Below are positions 53,484 to 55,444 of a DNA stretch of 55,444 bases, piece by piece. Positions within the stretch are counted from its first letter, which is position 1, and each line of letters opens with the position of its first letter. The position numbers and the translations under genes are program-made. The stretch comes from a virus, in IMG/VR virus record IMGVR_UViG_3300021247_000931, positions 1 to 55,444 of that record; one strand, 5' to 3'. The notes beneath the pieces are model-generated. The model worked only from the letters and a program-made list of their open reading frames with translations. It did no database searches and was not told the origin of the DNA.

Positions 53484-53956
53484 TTGTTGGTTTCCTCCAG
53501 GTATTGGTCGAATGCTTTCTCAATGCGCGAAAGCTCTGCGCCGCCATCCCATCCCTCGGGATCGGAGACAGCGAGTTCGTCGATGAGATTGGTGCTGGTA
53601 AGGAAACTGCAGAACTGCTCGAAAGACTCGAACGGGTAGCGCGGCTTCTTCAGCATCTCAACCTCGGATTTCAACTTCGCATTTAGATTGCATGCCGAAA
53701 AGATCGCGAGGCGGAACATCTCGACCTCGGCCTCTGCTCTCTGCAGTTTCAGCGTAGTCTCAACGTCATCGTTGTAATACTTGCTGGCCACTTCATCGGC
53801 CTTTCGGAGCAGGTCTTCCAGCATCCGAACATGATCCTCCCAGACGGGACAGGTTCGCAGTTCAGCGATGCGGGTTTCGATGTCAATGCTGATGTCGTAA
53901 TCATTATTGGATTCGGCAATAGGATTCTTATTGGATTCGTTTGAGTTATTTGTCAT
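53480..53956 (-). CDS. Coiled-coil early protein, unknown
   Basis: 158 residues from ATG 53956, preceded by AAGAAG. A TTG at 53971 is the alternative. Asn/Ser-rich N terminus (TNNSNESNKNPIAESNNDYD), then long helices (HVRMLEDLLRKADEVASKYY, TLKLQRAEAEVEMFRLAIFS, NAKLKSEVEMLKKPRYPF) and an acidic C terminus. Likely a dimeric accessory protein of the replication block. No family recognised. Confidence 0.6.
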   Translation of the reverse strand: MTNNSNESNKNPIAESNNDYDISIDIETRIAELRTCPVWEDHVRMLEDLLRKADEVASKYYNDDVETTLKLQRAEAEVEMFRLAIFSACNLNAKLKSEVEMLKKPRYPFESFEQFCSFLTSTNLIDELAVSDPEGWDGGAELSRIEKAFDQYLEETNK

Positions 53957-53995
53957 CTTCTTGCGGTTCAACGGGTTTTGTTGAGGTATTTGTCA

Positions 53996-54283
53996 TCATT
54001 TCTTGTCGGTGTTGAATTTGTCGAGATTGCCAAGAAATGCGCTGAATTGGTCAGAAGCATCAGACCAGCCTTCGTCGTATCGGTGGGCTACTTCGATGGC
54101 TTGCTTCAACTTTTCCCGAAGCCGCTCGACCTCGGCCTCTAACTTCTTGATACGGTCGTCCTTTGGATCACATCTGCATAACGTTGGGGTTCCAGCATAG
54201 ATGCCCTCCACAAAGCCGCCGCATTTATCGCACCACCTTTGGCGGTTGAGCATCGGGCGGTAGTTGATGGTTGGCATGGTCAT
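53996..54283 (-). CDS. Zinc-knuckle plus coiled-coil protein, copy 1
   Basis: 95 residues from ATG 54283, which overlaps the previous TGA. Cys motifs RWCDKCGGFVEG and TPTLCRCDP are followed by a coiled coil (DDRIKKLEAEVERLREKLKQ, AIEVAHRYDEGWSDASDQF). The next gene upstream has the same plan, with REKLKQAIEVAHRYDE matching LRRAIEVAEDSNDSLMDWDE, so the two are probably paralogues. Confidence 0.6.
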   Translation of the reverse strand: MTMPTINYRPMLNRQRWCDKCGGFVEGIYAGTPTLCRCDPKDDRIKKLEAEVERLREKLKQAIEVAHRYDEGWSDASDQFSAFLGNLDKFNTDKK

Positions 54284-54699
54284 TTCTTGTCTTGGTTGAT
54301 TGTTGCTTTGAGTTGGTTGAGTTCGGCGCGGTTCTTTTTCTGAGTCTCGCACCTGCTGTTCTCATCCCAGTCCATTAGGGAGTCGTTGGAGTCCTCCGCA
54401 ACTTCGATGGCCCTACGAAGGTTGGCCTTCAGCCTCACGACCACGGCCTCTAGCTTCTGACGCTTCTCATCAAGGTCGAACCACGACTGCTTCCATTTCT
54501 GAAGCTCATCTCGGGAATCTCTATAATGCAGATGCCATGTTCTAACTTCGGATTCTGCTCTCTGACGCGCTCTCCGTTCCAAACAAAGCTCGGTCGGTTG
54601 AACCTTATTTATGTTCGGAGATGTTCCGCACCACCACAGATACCAATTCTTGTTCCATTCCACCCCGCAATTCGGGCACTTCGTCTGTTGATGATTCAT
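54280..54699 (-). CDS. Zinc-knuckle plus coiled-coil protein, copy 2
   Basis: 139 residues: KCPNCGVEWNKNWYLWWCGT gives a Cys pair plus a third Cys, then a long coiled coil (RRARQRAESEVRTWHLHYRD, SRDELQKWKQSWFDLDEKRQ, KLEAVVVRLKANLRRAIEVA). Same plan as the following gene and partly as the coiled-coil gene after that. ATGA-coupled on both sides. Function unknown. Confidence 0.6.
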   Translation of the reverse strand: MNHQQTKCPNCGVEWNKNWYLWWCGTSPNINKVQPTELCLERRARQRAESEVRTWHLHYRDSRDELQKWKQSWFDLDEKRQKLEAVVVRLKANLRRAIEVAEDSNDSLMDWDENSRCETQKKNRAELNQLKATINQDKK

Positions 54700-54902
54700 T
54701 GGTCGGACTTCAGGAGTTGGTCATATTCCCCGTCCTGGTAGTATTGTATCCAGTAGTAACGGGCCTCGCGTTCAGCAGATTCTGGGTTGTAAGAGGTGAT
54801 CCCCCAGAGGCCGAGCTTGCAGTCGATGGATCGGCCGCCCTCTGATCGATTGATACACTTCTCAAACTCATCATTGAGACATGGATAGGTCGGGGTGGTC
54901 AT
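54696..54902 (-). CDS. Small Cys-containing protein, unknown
   Basis: 68 residues: YPCLNDEFEKCINRSEGGRS, IDCKLGLWGITSYNPESAER, then EARYYWIQYYQDGEYDQLL. Three Cys and a tyrosine-rich helix. No family recognised. ATGA-coupled at both ends, so it is part of the same string. Confidence 0.55.
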   Translation of the reverse strand: MTTPTYPCLNDEFEKCINRSEGGRSIDCKLGLWGITSYNPESAEREARYYWIQYYQDGEYDQLLKSDQ

Positions 54903-55099
54903 TTCAGCTTCTTCCCAGTGTAGTAGTAGTAAACGGCTTTGAAGGCGTTCTTCAGCGCCTCCTGATCCTCGATATGAGCATGTTCATCTGGCGTGGACTT
55001 CAGACGGCGGAACGACTCAGCGATGGAGATGCCGACGAGCTGATCTTCCTGATAGCCGTCGATCTCGATTTTAAGAATTAAGGGTTTTTTTCTTTTCAT
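54899..55099 (-). CDS. Small early protein, unknown
   Basis: 66 residues from ATG 55099 (MKRKKPLILKIEIDGYQEDQ), then LVGISIAESFRRLKSTPDEH and EALKNAFKAVYYYYTGKKL. Strand followed by two helices. Its 5' end overlaps the Lar-like gene by 29 bases. The longer reading from 55237 would lie wholly within that gene and is rejected. Confidence 0.55.
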   Translation of the reverse strand: MKRKKPLILKIEIDGYQEDQLVGISIAESFRRLKSTPDEHAHIEDQEALKNAFKAVYYYYTGKKLK

Positions 55100-55280
55100 A
55101 GGGTTTGGGTTTTGTTCTTCGATTCCATAATCTGATTGCACAGGCTTTTGTGTCGCCGCCCCTCTCCCATGTTTGGGCAAAGCAGGTTGGGCAGACCACA
55201 ACATGGCCGTATTGATCTTCGTAAAGATCGGTGCCATCGAGACGAGTGCCGCAGAAAGGGCATGGCTTGAGCGCAGTCAT
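55071..55280 (-). CDS. Lar-like restriction-alleviation zinc protein
   Basis: 69 residues from ATG 55280: MTALKPCPFCGTRLDG, VVVCPTCFAQTWERGG, then KACAIRLWNRRTKP. The LKPCPFCG start, second Cys pair and A-x-x-x-WN-x-R end are the signature of Lar-family proteins. The founder (Rac prophage Lar) eases type I restriction by promoting host methylation. Many family members lack that proof, so the role here is by homology. The ATG overlaps the previous stop. Confidence 0.75.
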   Translation of the reverse strand: MTALKPCPFCGTRLDGTDLYEDQYGHVVVCPTCFAQTWERGGDTKACAIRLWNRRTKPKPYEKKKTLNS

Positions 55281-55444
55281 GAGTGCTTCAGGGTAACGGC
55301 CGTTGTGATGATCAGTGCCCCCAGCCAATAGAGCCCGTCCTTCCAGAACCCCCCGCAGCACTGCCTGGCGCAGTTGGCCGTGTAGAGCGCGAGCAGGACG
55401 TAGTTCAGGAACCGTGGATCCTGCAAGAGAGTGAGGAACTTCAT
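55277..55444 (-). CDS. 55-residue membrane protein at window edge
   Basis: ATG at 55442-55444, the last bases of the window, to TGA 55277: MKFLTLLQDPRFLNYVLLAL then YTANCARQCCGGFWKDGLYW and LGALIITTAVTLKHS. Two membrane segments separated by a Cys-rich loop. It is ATGA-coupled to the Lar-like gene. Its promoter lies outside the window. Unknown function. Confidence 0.55.
   Translation of the reverse strand: MKFLTLLQDPRFLNYVLLALYTANCARQCCGGFWKDGLYWLGALIITTAVTLKHS

Overview
The window reads as a nearly complete genome of a temperate tailed phage (or prophage), trimmed exactly at two start codons: base 1 is the A of the integrase ATG (+ strand) and base 55444 is the end of a minus-strand ATG. 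The sequence between these two divergent genes (promoters, probably attP) is therefore missing. The long tape measure gene (3.75 kb) and the absence of any recognisable sheath or contractile baseplate gene suggest a siphovirus. Host signals are indirect: a fibre with autotransporter-associated beta-strand repeats, many fast-evolving surface-type repeats, and genes that mostly lack Shine-Dalgarno sequences. Together these point to a Verrucomicrobiota-like host, which is inference.

Layout. (1) 0-3.3 kb, lysogeny and control: tyrosine integrase, a convergent overlapping excisionase-like gene, a BRO-N antirepressor, two divergent ribbon-helix-helix regulators around an operator with three GCGCA boxes spaced exactly 11 bp apart, and a double GYF_2-domain protein. 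(2) 3.3-5.0 kb, lysis on the minus strand: CHAP endolysin, a three-pass holin candidate, a lipoprotein with C-terminal membrane segments (unimolecular-spanin-like) and a small one-pass coiled-coil protein, joined by 4-bp overlaps. (3) 5-25.4 kb, tail module on the minus strand: adsorption and fibre proteins, baseplate or tip proteins, tape measure, chaperone candidate, two small paralogous tube candidates, terminator and head-tail joiner. (4) 25.4-36.8 kb, head module on the minus strand: a complete initiator-type tRNA(Met), major capsid protein, decoration protein, protease-scaffold fusion, a Dps-like protein, two glycine-zipper proteins (one with an HExxH motif), portal and a gpW-like adaptor.

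(5) 36.9-37.3 kb is a 420-bp divergent control region with an 89-bp tandem repeat and hairpins. (6) 37.3-48.7 kb is a plus-strand run of about 30 small, tightly packed genes, mostly of unknown function, with one lone minus-strand gene. It separates portal from terminase, which normally lie together. (7) 48.6-51.2 kb holds TerL and TerS on the minus strand, preceded by a 600-bp repeat-rich noncoding stretch that is a cos/pac or operator candidate. (8) 51.8-55.4 kb on the minus strand holds a tiny lipoprotein whose start codon sits inside a terminator hairpin, a P-loop replication ATPase and small zinc-finger/coiled-coil genes including a Lar-like protein.

How it fits together. The ATPase block and the plus-strand cluster look like early genes, and the long minus-strand block looks like late genes. 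The most interesting signal is a short basic/aromatic motif of the type RLREFA or SAKDRLRELA. It recurs in neighbouring head-module proteins (Dps-like, glycine-zipper and HExxH proteins) and at the N terminus of the lone minus-strand gene at 45.7-46.2 kb. I propose that it marks proteins carried inside the capsid or processed by the prohead protease. This is a hypothesis from sequence alone.
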